A DNA stretch of 36,629 nt, taken from NCBI GenBank assembly GCA_002438405.1, contig DJOE01000003.1, positions 1 through 36,629 of the forward strand, in the 5' to 3' direction. This document shows, in pieces, positions 1 through 8,767 of the stretch. The translations under genes and the position numbers were made by a program. Position 1 is the first letter of the stretch, and each line of letters opens with the position of its first letter. Origin of the DNA: Cyanobacteria bacterium UBA6446. Its GTDB lineage: Bacteria > Cyanobacteriota > Vampirovibrionia > Gastranaerophilales > Gastranaerophilaceae. The notes beneath the pieces are model-generated. The model was given only the letters and a program-made list of their open reading frames with translations. It had not been told where the DNA came from and ran no database searches.

Positions 1-52
1 TATTTTTCGATTTAAAAATTGCTTATTTTGTATTTAATAATTATATATTATG

Positions 53-67
53 TAATATTTCTTAACA
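53..67 (+). promoter_or_regulatory. TAATATTTNNTAACA element, site 1
   Basis: The sequence reads TAATATTTCTTAACA and ends 24 bases before the predicted -35 of the prepilin-like gene at 155. It is one of five close matches in intergenic DNA of this window (others near 3440, 8664, 26812 and 27656). It can be read as two imperfect 8-mers, GTAATATT and TTAACACA, separated by two bases, which gives a 10-bp period. The binding factor is unknown. Confidence 0.4.
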
Positions 68-90
68 CAAATTCGACAACAATGTACCAC

Positions 91-119
91 TAGACTTTGG
101 GTGAAAAATACGATATAAT
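91..119 (+). promoter_or_regulatory. sigma70-type promoter of the prepilin-like gene
   Basis: TAGACT (91-96), a 17-base spacer and a perfect TATAAT (114-119) predict a start near 126. A second TATAAT lies at 125-130 but has no recognisable -35. Confidence 0.55.
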
Positions 120-154
120 ATAGGTATAATTGGAAGTCAATGAGGATTGGTTAA

Positions 155-1057
155 TTGAGATTATTTGATAAAAAATCTGCATTTACACTTGCAGAAATAA
201 TGGTTACATTAGGACTATTGGGTTGTATTGCAGCAATAACGCTCCCAACTCTTTCATATAATTATAAAGGTAAAGTATTAGAACAACAATTCCGTTCAAC
301 ATATAGCGAACTCCGAGAAATTGGTTCAAGCTTAAACATTGAATATGGTGATGTTGGAGAGTATGCACAAAAAAGCTTTTCAGCTTGGGATAGAGTTTTA
401 ATGTCACGTTTAGGCGGAACTCAAATTAATGCAGCAAATTCAAATAGTAATATCGCCCAAGTAATGAAAGACCTCTATAAAGAGGGTAATGGACCACAAG
501 GTCCATTTTGGTTTGACTTAAAAGGGCACCCAAACTCTACAACTATGATTTGTGACAATGATGGTATTTGGCTTGATAGAAAAGGACGTATTTGGACATT
601 CAATGCTGAAAATAATATTGCATGTGTTGATATCAACGGTATGGCTCCTCCAAATAGAATAAATGTGGATATTTTTGCTTTCAAACCAATGTCAGCAAAG
701 GAAATGGCTGTATGGAATTACAATGACAGTGTAAACAATGCAAACAATTATAGTGGCACAATTGTTCCATGCGATTTAGATAGATTAAGCCATTCAGGTT
801 CTCCAAATGGGAATTATGCAAATAACAACTTATGCCCCGGAGGGGGAGAAAAATGTTGCAATGGCGGAAAAAACTTTGCCTATGAAAAAGGTTCTGGCAC
901 TGGTGTTGATGCATGCCCATTCAATGAGCCGGTAGAAAACATTGCTCCACAAAAGAAAAATGCAAAAGGCGAAATAATCGGCAAAGGAACATCTTCCAGA
1001 GGCCGACAAATGACTACTTCTAACAACTATTGGAAAGATTACATAGATTATAAATAA
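155..1057 (+). CDS. prepilin-like protein with type IV leader, 300 aa
   Basis: A short basic leader (MRLFDKKSA) is followed by FTLAEIMVTLGLLGCIAAIT, the signature of type IV pilins and pseudopilins: a hydrophobic helix with the conserved Glu at position 5 of the mature protein. Such proteins are cut by prepilin peptidase and assembled into, or anchored beside, a pilus or secretion filament. The start is TTG at 155. An in-frame ATG at 140 is closed by TAA at 152, and a GAGG ribosome site sits about nine bases before the TTG. The C-terminal 250 residues form a large extracellular-type domain rich in Gly, Asn and Cys (a CPGGG...CCNGG stretch near residues 225-240) that I do not recognise. There are no pilus assembly genes nearby. 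The family call is firm; the function of the C-terminal domain is unknown. Confidence 0.85.
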   Translation: MRLFDKKSAFTLAEIMVTLGLLGCIAAITLPTLSYNYKGKVLEQQFRSTYSELREIGSSLNIEYGDVGEYAQKSFSAWDRVLMSRLGGTQINAANSNSNIAQVMKDLYKEGNGPQGPFWFDLKGHPNSTTMICDNDGIWLDRKGRIWTFNAENNIACVDINGMAPPNRINVDIFAFKPMSAKEMAVWNYNDSVNNANNYSGTIVPCDLDRLSHSGSPNGNYANNNLCPGGGEKCCNGGKNFAYEKGSGTGVDACPFNEPVENIAPQKKNAKGEIIGKGTSSRGRQMTTSNNYWKDYIDYK

Positions 1058-1115
1058 AACAAGTACAAGAATTTCTGAATAGATTGTTATAGATTTATAA
1101 ATAGAGTAAATAATT

Positions 1116-1146
1116 AAAACCCTGAAACTAGTTCAGGGTTTTAATT
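1116..1146. terminator. bidirectional intrinsic terminator
   Basis: An 11-bp stem (1116-1126 with 1132-1142, AAAACCCTGAA/TTCAGGGTTTT) is flanked by A and T runs. It lies between the converging ends of the genes stopping at 1057 and 1174. Confidence 0.85.
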
Positions 1147-1173
1147 TTGTTATATATTTTATTTATTGGTACA

Positions 1174-3255
1174 TTATTTCCGACCTAAGAAACCTGCCAT
1201 TGATGGAGTTTTGGTTGGTTGATTATGTTCAGCTAAATATGTTTCTGCCGCATTAATTTGCTTTGTATTACCTGTTTTTTCGGCAGCTGCTAAATCTTTT
1301 TTAGAACGTTTTTCTGTCATTTTTTCACAGAAATCTGTAAGCCAAATAATCAATCCAGGAACAAGAACGATTGTTGACAAGAATCCGAATGAAGAGTTAC
1401 AAGTTCTTGCTTTATTTAACAATCCATTATTTTCGTGGAACAAACTATAGAATTTTTTAATAGAATCTGTTTTTTGAGCATTTGCTTTCTTCAAGACTTC
1501 TTTAATTTCTTTTGAAGTTGCATCTTTGAAAGATTTGCCATTGAATGATTTCAAAATCTCATCAACGCTCGCTTTAATTTTCTTATCACAAGAGAATGCT
1601 TTTTTAACATCGCCACCACTTGCTTCAATGAATTCCATAAACCCATTTACTCCGCCTTTGTAATCTTCAAGGTGAGTATATTTTGAAGTCAATTGTTTAC
1701 GAGATAATACACTATGGTGTGTATCGTTTGGATTTAGGTAATCAATAATTTTGTGCAAAGTATTATGGCCTGTCATATTCTTTTTGTTTAAAGCTAAACC
1801 GGTAATATTTGAGAACACATCAGAGAAAACTCTTGATAGAGCTTTTGCACCAAATAACAATGCTGTGAATGCTGTCATATCACGAACAACAATTTCGCCG
1901 TAATCATATTTGTCTTGAGCATTTGCAAGTCTAGGAGGAATACAGAAACCAAATAACAAAGTAGTCATTGCGTTTGCTGACATAATTGGTCCATTAAGTT
2001 CAAAAATATCAGAAACAGTTTTTGCATTCTTGTTATTAAAAATCTTATCTCCGGCTTTTTCTAAGAATGAACCCATGCCTGTAAATGCCACATTTTTATT
2101 ACCGAATGATGGCTTATCACCTTTAACTTTTTTATCAGCTGGAGCATTACCATTTGCAGCAGGATTTGCGGTATCAGCCGCTGTACCTTGAAGAGCAGGG
2201 TTACCTTTCAAACCCATATTGTATAATTTAGGGATTTGAGTATAAAATGCTGCAACTGCACCAAAAATACCTACGTTAGTCAAAATTCTTGAACCCATTT
2301 TGTGGTTAGTAAATTTTTTCACAAAACTTTCGATATTTTCAGATTTTAAACCTTTTTTCAATTCTTCGTGAGTATTTTTAACTGCATCATCAAAGAAATC
2401 TGACATTGCGTTAACCATTTCACCAATACTTCCAGTTTTAACTTTACCGTTAGACGAAGCAAACTGAACTGCCATTTCATCAACAGCACCGCCGATTTTA
2501 CCTTTTTTAAGTTTCATGAAATCATCAACAACAGAACCAACTTTAGATAAAGCTTCTTTTTTAGCTTTTTTATTAAGAGTTTTATCTGCATTGATTTGTT
2601 CAATCTTAACCTGTTTTGCAGTTAAATCATTTGCAGTTTTAGAAATCTCATCAGCAGTCATTTTTGCTGAATCTGGAAGAACAGAATTGATGCTTGTTTC
2701 TATTGCGTTTGAGAAAATCTTTTTGTAGAATATTGCTTTATTTGCAGTACCATTTTTAATTGCATCTGTATTATTTTGAGCAAATTCAGTAAATGGTTTT
2801 TGGAAACCATCAATATAATTCAATTTTACATTATTACCACGACCAAAATGTTTTTTGATTACATGAAGCATTGCAAGAGGAATTACAAATGCACTAGGTC
2901 CTGTAATAATTTCTCTTAAAAACTCTTTTCTTGCAAAAGCCCAATTCAATTGGCGAACAGGTTTCCCATCTTTACCAAGAACGACATTGCCATTTTCGTC
3001 TTTTTTGTCATGAGCATCTCGAACCAAGCCTTTACCTACACGAGGAGTGATAAAACCTAATCCATCTTGAATAATAAATGATGCAGGGTAACCACCAGCT
3101 TCAATTGCGTCCATCATTCCAACAATAATATTAGGAGAGCCACCTTTGAAAGATACATTTCTCTTTTGTAAATTGTTATTTGAAGATGAATTATTTTTTA
3201 TTTGAACTTTATTATTATTTGAACTTATACTTGGTATTATCGGTTTTACTGACAT
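1174..3255 (-). CDS. large unknown membrane protein with N-terminal SFKG motif, 693 aa
   Basis: I recognise no family. The ATG at 3255 (MSVKPIIPSIS) is preferred over an in-frame TTG at 3276, and TATAAT at 3293-3288 would start the message near 3281. After a Ser/Asn-rich N-terminus comes NVSFKGG (about residue 35), an (N/S)F(K/G) motif shared with the genes at 4841 and 24371. Hydrophobic stretches near residues 125-140, 325-345, 435-480 and 625-650 suggest a multi-pass membrane protein. A Lys/Ala-rich helical segment (about 200-310) and a low-complexity linker of Asn, Ala and Pro (about 360-385) separate them. The gene has its own promoter, ends at a strong shared terminator, and is a single-gene unit. 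Structural or scaffolding roles at the envelope are possible but not shown. Confidence 0.8.
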   Translation of the reverse strand: MSVKPIIPSISSNNNKVQIKNNSSSNNNLQKRNVSFKGGSPNIIVGMMDAIEAGGYPASFIIQDGLGFITPRVGKGLVRDAHDKKDENGNVVLGKDGKPVRQLNWAFARKEFLREIITGPSAFVIPLAMLHVIKKHFGRGNNVKLNYIDGFQKPFTEFAQNNTDAIKNGTANKAIFYKKIFSNAIETSINSVLPDSAKMTADEISKTANDLTAKQVKIEQINADKTLNKKAKKEALSKVGSVVDDFMKLKKGKIGGAVDEMAVQFASSNGKVKTGSIGEMVNAMSDFFDDAVKNTHEELKKGLKSENIESFVKKFTNHKMGSRILTNVGIFGAVAAFYTQIPKLYNMGLKGNPALQGTAADTANPAANGNAPADKKVKGDKPSFGNKNVAFTGMGSFLEKAGDKIFNNKNAKTVSDIFELNGPIMSANAMTTLLFGFCIPPRLANAQDKYDYGEIVVRDMTAFTALLFGAKALSRVFSDVFSNITGLALNKKNMTGHNTLHKIIDYLNPNDTHHSVLSRKQLTSKYTHLEDYKGGVNGFMEFIEASGGDVKKAFSCDKKIKASVDEILKSFNGKSFKDATSKEIKEVLKKANAQKTDSIKKFYSLFHENNGLLNKARTCNSSFGFLSTIVLVPGLIIWLTDFCEKMTEKRSKKDLAAAEKTGNTKQINAAETYLAEHNQPTKTPSMAGFLGRK

Positions 3256-3439
3256 GATCCCTACTAAAATTTCCAAATCTTCTACACATTATAAAAAAAC
3301 AATTACCATAATTTAATTGCCTTTTTCTTGGGTAATGTTTCAAAACTTTTACATTGTACACTAATCTTTAAAGTTTAAAACAAGTGTATTTATTATACTT
3401 AATCCTAATCAATTACGCAAGTAATATTTACTACAATCA

Positions 3440-3454
3440 TAATATTTCGTAACA
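3440..3454 (+). promoter_or_regulatory. TAATATTTNNTAACA element, site 2
   Basis: The sequence is TAATATTTCGTAACA, 31 bases before the trmFO -35 and in the shared upstream region of the divergent membrane-protein gene. The next bases (AAAGTAAAT) are also identical at site 5 upstream of minC, so similarity extends to 25 of 28 positions between the two loci. Confidence 0.45.
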
Positions 3455-3484
3455 AAAGTAAATATTTTGTGACTTTATCGGTAT

Positions 3485-3513
3485 TTGACAGTGTTTCATT
3501 TCTTGGTTAAACT
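3485..3513 (+). promoter_or_regulatory. trmFO promoter predicting a leaderless mRNA
   Basis: TTGACA (3485-3490), a 17-base spacer and TAAACT (3508-3513) are followed by exactly six bases and then the ATG at 3520. The ATG would therefore be the first transcribed base. No ribosome-binding sequence precedes it. Confidence 0.55.
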
Positions 3514-3519
3514 ACAAGA

Positions 3520-4830
3520 ATGGAAGTAAATGTAATCGGTGCAGGTTTAGCAGGTTCAGAAGCAGCTTTGCAACTTGCGAAAAGAGATATTAAGGTAAAT
3601 TTATATGAGATGCGCCCCGTAAAAACTACCGGCGCTCATACCACAGAAGATTGTGCAGAATTTGTATGTTCAAATAGTTTAGGTTCTTATGACATCACAA
3701 ATGGTAGTGGATTATTGAAACATGAAATGGAAATTTTAGGTGGAGAACTTATTGAAATTGCAAAAGAATGCCAAGTTCCGGCCGGAAATGCTTTAGCAAT
3801 TGATAGACATAAATTTTCTCAATCAGTAACTAAAAAAATTGAACAAAATCCAAATATAAATTTAATTAGAGAAGAAATTACAGAAATTCCTGAAACCCCA
3901 ACGATTATTGCATCTGGACCTTTAACAAGTTCAACTTTTACAGATGCAATCAAAAAGTTTACAAAAAGTGAATATTTACACTTTTTTGATGCAATAGCTC
4001 CTATTGTTGAAATTGACAGTATAAATTTTGATATCGCATTCTGGGCAAGCCGGTATGATAAAGGTGAGGCTTCTTATATAAATTGCCCAATGAATAAAGA
4101 ACAATATGAAAAGTTTTATGACATCTTAACCCATGCTCCAAAAATTGAGCAGCATGACTTTGAAAAAGGTGCAAAGTTCTTTGAAAGTTGCCTTCCTATT
4201 GAAGTTTTAGCTTCTAGAGGGGTTGATACATTGCGTTTTGGACCAATGAAACCGGTAGGATTAATTGATAAAAGAACCGGAGAAAAAAATTATGCAGTTG
4301 TTCAACTTCGTCAAGACAACTCTGCAAAAACGTTATTCAATCTTGTTGGATTTCAAACTAATTTGAAATGGGGAGCACAAAAAGAATTACTTCAATCAAT
4401 CCCAGGACTTGAGAATGTAAATATCGTAAGATATGGTGTAATGCACAGAAATACTTTTATAAATTCTCCAACCCTTTTAAATCCGACACTTCAAACAAGA
4501 GAAAGAAAAGATTTGTTCTTTGCAGGGCAAATTACAGGAACTGAGGGCTATACAGAATCAATCGCATCTGGTTTGTTATGCGGAATAAATATGGCAAAAT
4601 TATTAAACAATAAGACCTTCCTTGAACTTCCACAAGATACAATGTTAGGCGCATTGACTCATTACATTACAAATCCAGAACACACAAATTTTCAACCAAT
4701 AAATTCTAACTGGGGAATTGTTCCACCTGTTGAACTTCCGAAAAAAGAACGAAAAAACAAAAAACTCAAGGGCGAACTTATGTCAAAACGTTCCCTTGAG
4801 TCTTTGAAAAATTATCTTAAGTTGGCATAA
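3520..4830 (+). CDS. trmFO: methylenetetrahydrofolate--tRNA-(uracil-5-)-methyltransferase TrmFO
   Basis: This folate- and FAD-dependent enzyme makes 5-methyluridine at position 54 of the tRNA T-loop. At 436 aa it is of normal length. The FAD-binding GAGLAGSEAA lies at residues 7-16, followed by the family-typical YEMRP (29-33) and AEFVCSNSLGS, whose Cys50 matches the first redox-active cysteine of the family. The second is Cys224 in FESCLP. GTEGYTESIASG near residue 345 is the conserved C-terminal flavin segment. The start matches the family N-terminus. The Lys-rich C-terminus (about 405-425) is encoded by A-runs that serve as the T-tract of a terminator for the opposite-strand gene. It is transcribed alone from a promoter apparently without a 5' leader. 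Identification is secure. Confidence 0.97.
   Translation: MEVNVIGAGLAGSEAALQLAKRDIKVNLYEMRPVKTTGAHTTEDCAEFVCSNSLGSYDITNGSGLLKHEMEILGGELIEIAKECQVPAGNALAIDRHKFSQSVTKKIEQNPNINLIREEITEIPETPTIIASGPLTSSTFTDAIKKFTKSEYLHFFDAIAPIVEIDSINFDIAFWASRYDKGEASYINCPMNKEQYEKFYDILTHAPKIEQHDFEKGAKFFESCLPIEVLASRGVDTLRFGPMKPVGLIDKRTGEKNYAVVQLRQDNSAKTLFNLVGFQTNLKWGAQKELLQSIPGLENVNIVRYGVMHRNTFINSPTLLNPTLQTRERKDLFFAGQITGTEGYTESIASGLLCGINMAKLLNNKTFLELPQDTMLGALTHYITNPEHTNFQPINSNWGIVPPVELPKKERKNKKLKGELMSKRSLESLKNYLKLA
4752..4800 (-). terminator. intrinsic terminator of the minus-strand gene, embedded in trmFO coding sequence
   Basis: CTCAAGGG at 4765-4772 pairs with CCCTTGAG at 4793-4800. Adjacent GAAC/GTTC lengthens the stem to about 11 pairs with one bulge. 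Read on the minus strand, the hairpin is followed directly by TTTTTTGTTTTTT. The hairpin starts about 40 bases beyond the stop of the gene at 4841-5365, and the two converging genes are only 10 bases apart. Confidence 0.7.
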
Positions 4831-4840
4831 AAATTATTTT

Positions 4841-5365
4841 TTATACGTCCCTATGTCCAACTTTTAACTTATGGTCAATAACCGCAGTTTTTTGATTGGC
4901 ATCAAGCTTGCCTGCAATCAATTGATAAGCCAATACAGCAGCTGATGCTACACCTGCAAGAATTTTACCGGATTTACCTATATTTTTAAGCGGGTGAATT
5001 AAAGTATTCTTTAATGTCGGACCTTCTTTTTTAAATGCGTTAGGTAATGATTTAAATAGCCAAGAACCAGATAAGAAAGCTACCCCTGTTACTGCACCAT
5101 AGAACAATCCTTTCAATGCTGAATTTGCCATTTGATTAGCTACAGTGAAGAATTTCCAGACATTCGCAGCGCCAGCTCTTAAAGTTTTTGGCTTCTTCAT
5201 GTCTGGTAAATTTTGTGCTGCTTCTTCCATTGAATTTTCAAAACTATCAGGAACTACTTCTTTAATTTCCTCAGTTGTAAAATTTTGATTTTCTTTTTTT
5301 GTTTCTGACGAAATTTCTTCGCCTGCTTTAAAACTTACTGATGGATTAAAACCTACTTTTAGCAT
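4841..5365 (-). CDS. small unknown protein with SFKA motif and glycine-rich hydrophobic helices, 174 aa
   Basis: I recognise no family. The start is ATG at 5365 (MLKVGFNPS), set by AAGGAG eight bases upstream. A longer GTG-initiated reading from 5398 has no such site. VSFKAGEE at about residues 10-17 carries the N-terminal motif shared with the proteins at 1174 and 24371. A charged, probably disordered stretch follows (about 20-60). Two glycine/alanine-rich hydrophobic segments (about 90-115 and 135-155) could cross or line a membrane. It lies 68 bases downstream of mutS on the same strand, with no obvious terminator between, so read-through from mutS is possible. Its own terminator appears to lie inside trmFO. 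Confidence 0.75.
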   Translation of the reverse strand: MLKVGFNPSVSFKAGEEISSETKKENQNFTTEEIKEVVPDSFENSMEEAAQNLPDMKKPKTLRAGAANVWKFFTVANQMANSALKGLFYGAVTGVAFLSGSWLFKSLPNAFKKEGPTLKNTLIHPLKNIGKSGKILAGVASAAVLAYQLIAGKLDANQKTAVIDHKLKVGHRDV

Positions 5366-5433
5366 ATACCACACTCCTTGTTGCTTGTATGAAAACACTA
5401 AAATAAAAAATTTTGTTATACCTACATAATTCT

Positions 5434-8016
5434 TTACATTCCGAATAACGACAATTGCGGAACTCCATCTTCATTATTTACCATTTTCTTTCGAGTTGCA
5501 AGGTTATTTGAAAAATCTTTTTGCATTTTTCTCATTAATTCTTCTGAACGTTTTACAACACTAGATGGTAAACCCGCCATTTTCGCTACTTGAATACCAT
5601 AACTCTTACTTGCTCCACCTTGAACAATTTTTCTTAAAAATTCTATTTCACCATTGTTTTCAGTAATAGTAATTCTATAATTCTTAATTTGCGGATAAGT
5701 TTTAGTCATTACGTTAAGTTCATGATAGTGGGTAGCAAAAATACATCTTGCCCCGATTTTAGTTGCAATATACTCTGCTACAGACCAAGCAATAGCAACA
5801 CCATCATAAGTACTTGTACCTCTACCAATTTCATCTAATAAAATGAAACTTCTATCAGTTGCAGTATTCAAAATGAATGAAGTTTCAATCATCTCAACCA
5901 TAAATGTTGATTGACCCAGAGTTAAGTCATCACTTGCTCCAACTCTTGTAAACACTTTATCTACAACACCAAGTTTTACATAATCAGCAGGAACCCATGA
6001 ACCAATTTGAGCCAAAATTGCGATTAAAGCATTTTGTCGCATATATGTTGATTTACCAGCCATATTCGGACCTGTCAAAATCATAAATTGAGTAGAATCA
6101 TTTGTGGATTTTGATTTTAAATCCAAGTCATTCGGAACATATTCTCCAAGAGGAAGAATTTTTTCCAAAACAGCATGACGACCATTTTTTACAATAAAAT
6201 CATCTGATTCATCAATTTCGGGTTTGCAATAATTATTTTCAACTGCAATTTCAGATAAAGATGTTAATACATCGGCTTTGGCAATGCAATCAGCAATTTC
6301 ACGAATCTTTGAAACAAATTCTTTTGAATATTCTCTAAAATCAGTAAACAATTTGTACTCAAGTTCTGTTGACTTAAATCTTGCAGACAAAACATCATCT
6401 TCATGGTGTTTCAATTCGTCTGTGATAAATCTTTCAGCCCCTGTAAGTGTTTGTTTTCTAACATAACTTTGCGGAACCATATTTAAATTTGATTTTGTAA
6501 CTTCAATAAAATATCCAAAAACTTTATTGTAACCGATTTTCAAATTTTTAATTCCGGTACGTTCTTTTTCTTCTTCTTCAAATTTTTGAAGCCACTCTTC
6601 TCCTCCTGTCAGCAAATCCCTGAAATAGTCTAATTCTCCACTAACATTTGGTTTAATAATTCCACCCTCTTTTAAAAGAATCGGAGGGTTATCAACGATT
6701 GTATTTTCAATAACTTGCGTAAAATCAGCAATTTCGTCTTTGTATTCACGAATTGGAGCGAACATATCATATTCTATATCAACTGTTTCATCTAAAAGTC
6801 GAGGAAGCATTGATAATGATATTTTTAAACCGATAAAATCTTTAGGACTGGCAGAACCGTTACTCATTCTGGTCGCAAGTCTTTGAATGTCATAAATTTT
6901 CTCTAAAGATTCTGCTAAACTATAACGAACATCTGATTTTTGAACGAGTTCTGATACTGAATTTTGACGAGATAAAATATCATCAACTCTCTTTAATGGC
7001 TGACAAATCCAGTTTTTCAAAAGTCTTGCGCCCATATTGGTTTTTGTTTTGTCTATCGCCCAAAGTAAAGAACCATATTTGTTTTTTTCTCGTAATGTTT
7101 CAACAAGTTCAAGATTTTTCCTTGTTGCAGCATCTAAAATCATATATTCAGAAAGTTCATAAGCCTCAATTCTATCAAATTTTGGCATATTACCTTTTAA
7201 AGTTTCCCAAATATAAGCAACTAATGCTCCTGCAGAACGAAAACCTAGAGGGTATTTTGAATAGCCATAACTTTCTAAACTTTGAGTTTTAAAAACTTGT
7301 TTCAAATTGTTTTGAGAAAATTCAACATCAAAAACAGATGGAGGAATTTTAGAACAATTGTATCTTTTTGTAATTTCGTCCGGCAAATTTATAACTTCGT
7401 CCGGCACAATTTGAAATGGTTTTATATCCTGTTTAAGACTTGGAGCAACGACTTCTGATGGGTTAAGCCTTGCAAGTTCAGCCAAAACAAGGTTTAAAGA
7501 TGCCTGAGTTACTTTGAATTCTCCGGTTGAAATATCCGTGTACGCAAAACCAAACAAATCACTTTTTTCATCTTTATAAATTGCACAAATATAGTTGTTT
7601 GAATTTTGTTTTAAAAGGTTACTTTCTGTTAAAGTACCTGCCGTTACAACTCTTGTTACACCTCGTTTAACAAGACCTTTTGCAAATTTTGGATCTTCTA
7701 ATTGGTCACAAATTGCAACTTTATAGTTTTTATGAACAAGTTTTTCTAAATAAGCATCAGCAGCCTTTATCGGAATACCTGCAAGAGGTACTCTACCAAG
7801 TTTTGCACCAGCATCTCTACCTGTTAGAGTTAACTCTAATTCTTTAGACATGATTAGTGCATCTTCAAAAAATGTTTCGTAAAAATCTCCTAAACGATAC
7901 CATAACAAAATTTCTGGGTTCTCCTGTTTAATTTTCAAGTATTGTTGCATTACAGGAGTGGTATCTTCTAAATTAACTTCCCAACTTTTTATGTGATTGA
8001 TTTCAGTTTTGCTCAT
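5434..8016 (-). CDS. mutS: DNA mismatch repair protein MutS
   Basis: MutS recognises mispaired or looped-out bases and starts mismatch repair. The protein is full length (860 aa from ATG 8016). The N-terminal mismatch-binding motif is LGDFYETF, with the Phe-x-Glu wedge at F45/E47. The ATPase domain has a Walker A GPNMAGKST and a Walker B FILLDEIGRGTSTYDG, followed by TFMVEMIET upstream and the FATHYHEL segment. The C-terminus ends in QLSLF, a typical beta-clamp-binding pentapeptide. The start is the less certain part: there is no ribosome-binding sequence before ATG 8016, and an in-frame TTG at 8040 would add eight residues. TTGAAA lies 17 bases before a weak -10 (GAATAT) placed 12-7 bases before the ATG, so a leaderless message is possible. 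It is divergent from the gene at 8053. Confidence 0.97.
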   Translation of the reverse strand: MSKTEINHIKSWEVNLEDTTPVMQQYLKIKQENPEILLWYRLGDFYETFFEDALIMSKELELTLTGRDAGAKLGRVPLAGIPIKAADAYLEKLVHKNYKVAICDQLEDPKFAKGLVKRGVTRVVTAGTLTESNLLKQNSNNYICAIYKDEKSDLFGFAYTDISTGEFKVTQASLNLVLAELARLNPSEVVAPSLKQDIKPFQIVPDEVINLPDEITKRYNCSKIPPSVFDVEFSQNNLKQVFKTQSLESYGYSKYPLGFRSAGALVAYIWETLKGNMPKFDRIEAYELSEYMILDAATRKNLELVETLREKNKYGSLLWAIDKTKTNMGARLLKNWICQPLKRVDDILSRQNSVSELVQKSDVRYSLAESLEKIYDIQRLATRMSNGSASPKDFIGLKISLSMLPRLLDETVDIEYDMFAPIREYKDEIADFTQVIENTIVDNPPILLKEGGIIKPNVSGELDYFRDLLTGGEEWLQKFEEEEKERTGIKNLKIGYNKVFGYFIEVTKSNLNMVPQSYVRKQTLTGAERFITDELKHHEDDVLSARFKSTELEYKLFTDFREYSKEFVSKIREIADCIAKADVLTSLSEIAVENNYCKPEIDESDDFIVKNGRHAVLEKILPLGEYVPNDLDLKSKSTNDSTQFMILTGPNMAGKSTYMRQNALIAILAQIGSWVPADYVKLGVVDKVFTRVGASDDLTLGQSTFMVEMIETSFILNTATDRSFILLDEIGRGTSTYDGVAIAWSVAEYIATKIGARCIFATHYHELNVMTKTYPQIKNYRITITENNGEIEFLRKIVQGGASKSYGIQVAKMAGLPSSVVKRSEELMRKMQKDFSNNLATRKKMVNNEDGVPQLSLFGM

Positions 8017-8052
8017 ATTATAATATTCATATAAAAACAAGAGGATTTCAAT

Positions 8053-8652
8053 ATGGGTTGTTTAAAAAATGTAACACGAGCAATTTTCTTAACCGTTGTT
8101 ATTGTTGGTTTTATGGCATTTGGCGGTCAAGATTGGATAAAAAAACAATTTAATGATTATATTAACCCAAGTAAAGATGTTGTCCTTGAACGAGCTCAAA
8201 AAATCGGAGATTTTTCAAAAGTTAACAAGGAATTTGAAATTGAAAAAGCCGCTGGTGTTTTAGGATATAATGCCGTACTTGCAGAACACAAAGCAAGCGG
8301 TCAAAAATTATTGGTAGTAGATTCCGGCAAAAAAGTCGTTTTATCTCAAGCAGATATCACCTCTCCTGATGTTGAAGACAAAATTAAAGCTGCAATTAAC
8401 AAAATAAAATATCAATCAGCTGCAATTGAAGAATTCCATGTTACTGAACGAGGAACAATGAAATCCTATGGACAAAAAATCCCTTATGTAAAATTTACTG
8501 CAAAGGTTAAAAAATTACCGATTGGAGAAATCTCCGGAATCATTTCTGTTGTCAAAGATGAAAAAGGAAATGATAAAATCTTGGTTTCTGCAAATGAAAA
8601 AAATAAATATTCTCAATTGATTACAAATGAATTTTTCAAAGAAATAAAATAA
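8053..8652 (+). CDS. unknown protein with N-terminal membrane anchor, 199 aa
   Basis: I do not recognise the family. A hydrophobic helix at about residues 8-24 (after MGCLKNVTR) looks like an uncleaved signal anchor, so the remaining 170 residues are probably outside the cytoplasmic membrane. The rest alternates charged and beta-prone stretches and contains no Cys, catalytic motif or repeat that I can name. AGAGGA about eight bases before the ATG fixes the start. The gene sits 36 bases from divergent mutS. The spacer contains ATATTATAATAT, a perfect palindrome that includes a TATAAT on each strand. No terminator was seen before the next gene. Confidence 0.8.
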   Translation: MGCLKNVTRAIFLTVVIVGFMAFGGQDWIKKQFNDYINPSKDVVLERAQKIGDFSKVNKEFEIEKAAGVLGYNAVLAEHKASGQKLLVVDSGKKVVLSQADITSPDVEDKIKAAINKIKYQSAAIEEFHVTERGTMKSYGQKIPYVKFTAKVKKLPIGEISGIISVVKDEKGNDKILVSANEKNKYSQLITNEFFKEIK

Positions 8653-8663
8653 ATTATTCCACA

Positions 8664-8682
8664 TGTAACAAAATATTACAAA
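8664..8682 (+). promoter_or_regulatory. TAACA/TTACA direct repeat, site 3
   Basis: The plus strand reads GTAACAAA-AT-ATTACAAA (8665-8682), two 8-mers with a 10-bp period. The minus strand (8678-8664) reads TAATATTTTGTTACA, which matches the other elements at 14 of 15 aligned positions where the two central bases are free. It lies about 90 bases before the 656-aa protein gene. Confidence 0.45.
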
Positions 8683-8697
8683 TTGTTTCCGATTTTC

Positions 8698-8729
8698 TAA
8701 AGTTCGTAAGGCAAAATGCCGTATATAAG
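8698..8729 (+). promoter_or_regulatory. promoter region shared in sequence with the 21599 gene
   Basis: GCAAAATGCCG followed by TATATAAG (8711-8729) matches 8-bp and 7-bp blocks of the region before the related gene at 21599 (21547-21565), 16 of 19 positions. TATAAG at 8724-8729 could be a -10. Alternatively TAAAGTTC-N12-GCCGTATA (8698-8725) resembles a flagellar-type sigma28 promoter, but no flagellar genes are in the window. Confidence 0.4.
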
Positions 8730-8767
8730 ATTAAAGGACAAATAATTCGAAAGGATTTTAGAAAACA

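Noticed and set aside
3265..3276. TTG start giving a 700-aa version of the membrane protein
   Set aside because: The ATG at 3255 is a better initiation codon and the TTG would lie within a few bases of the predicted transcript start.
8698..8725. A true sigma28 flagellar promoter before the 8768 gene
   Set aside because: The match is suggestive but there is no flagellar gene in the window, and the related promoter at 21547 lacks the GCCG box; kept only as an alternative reading.
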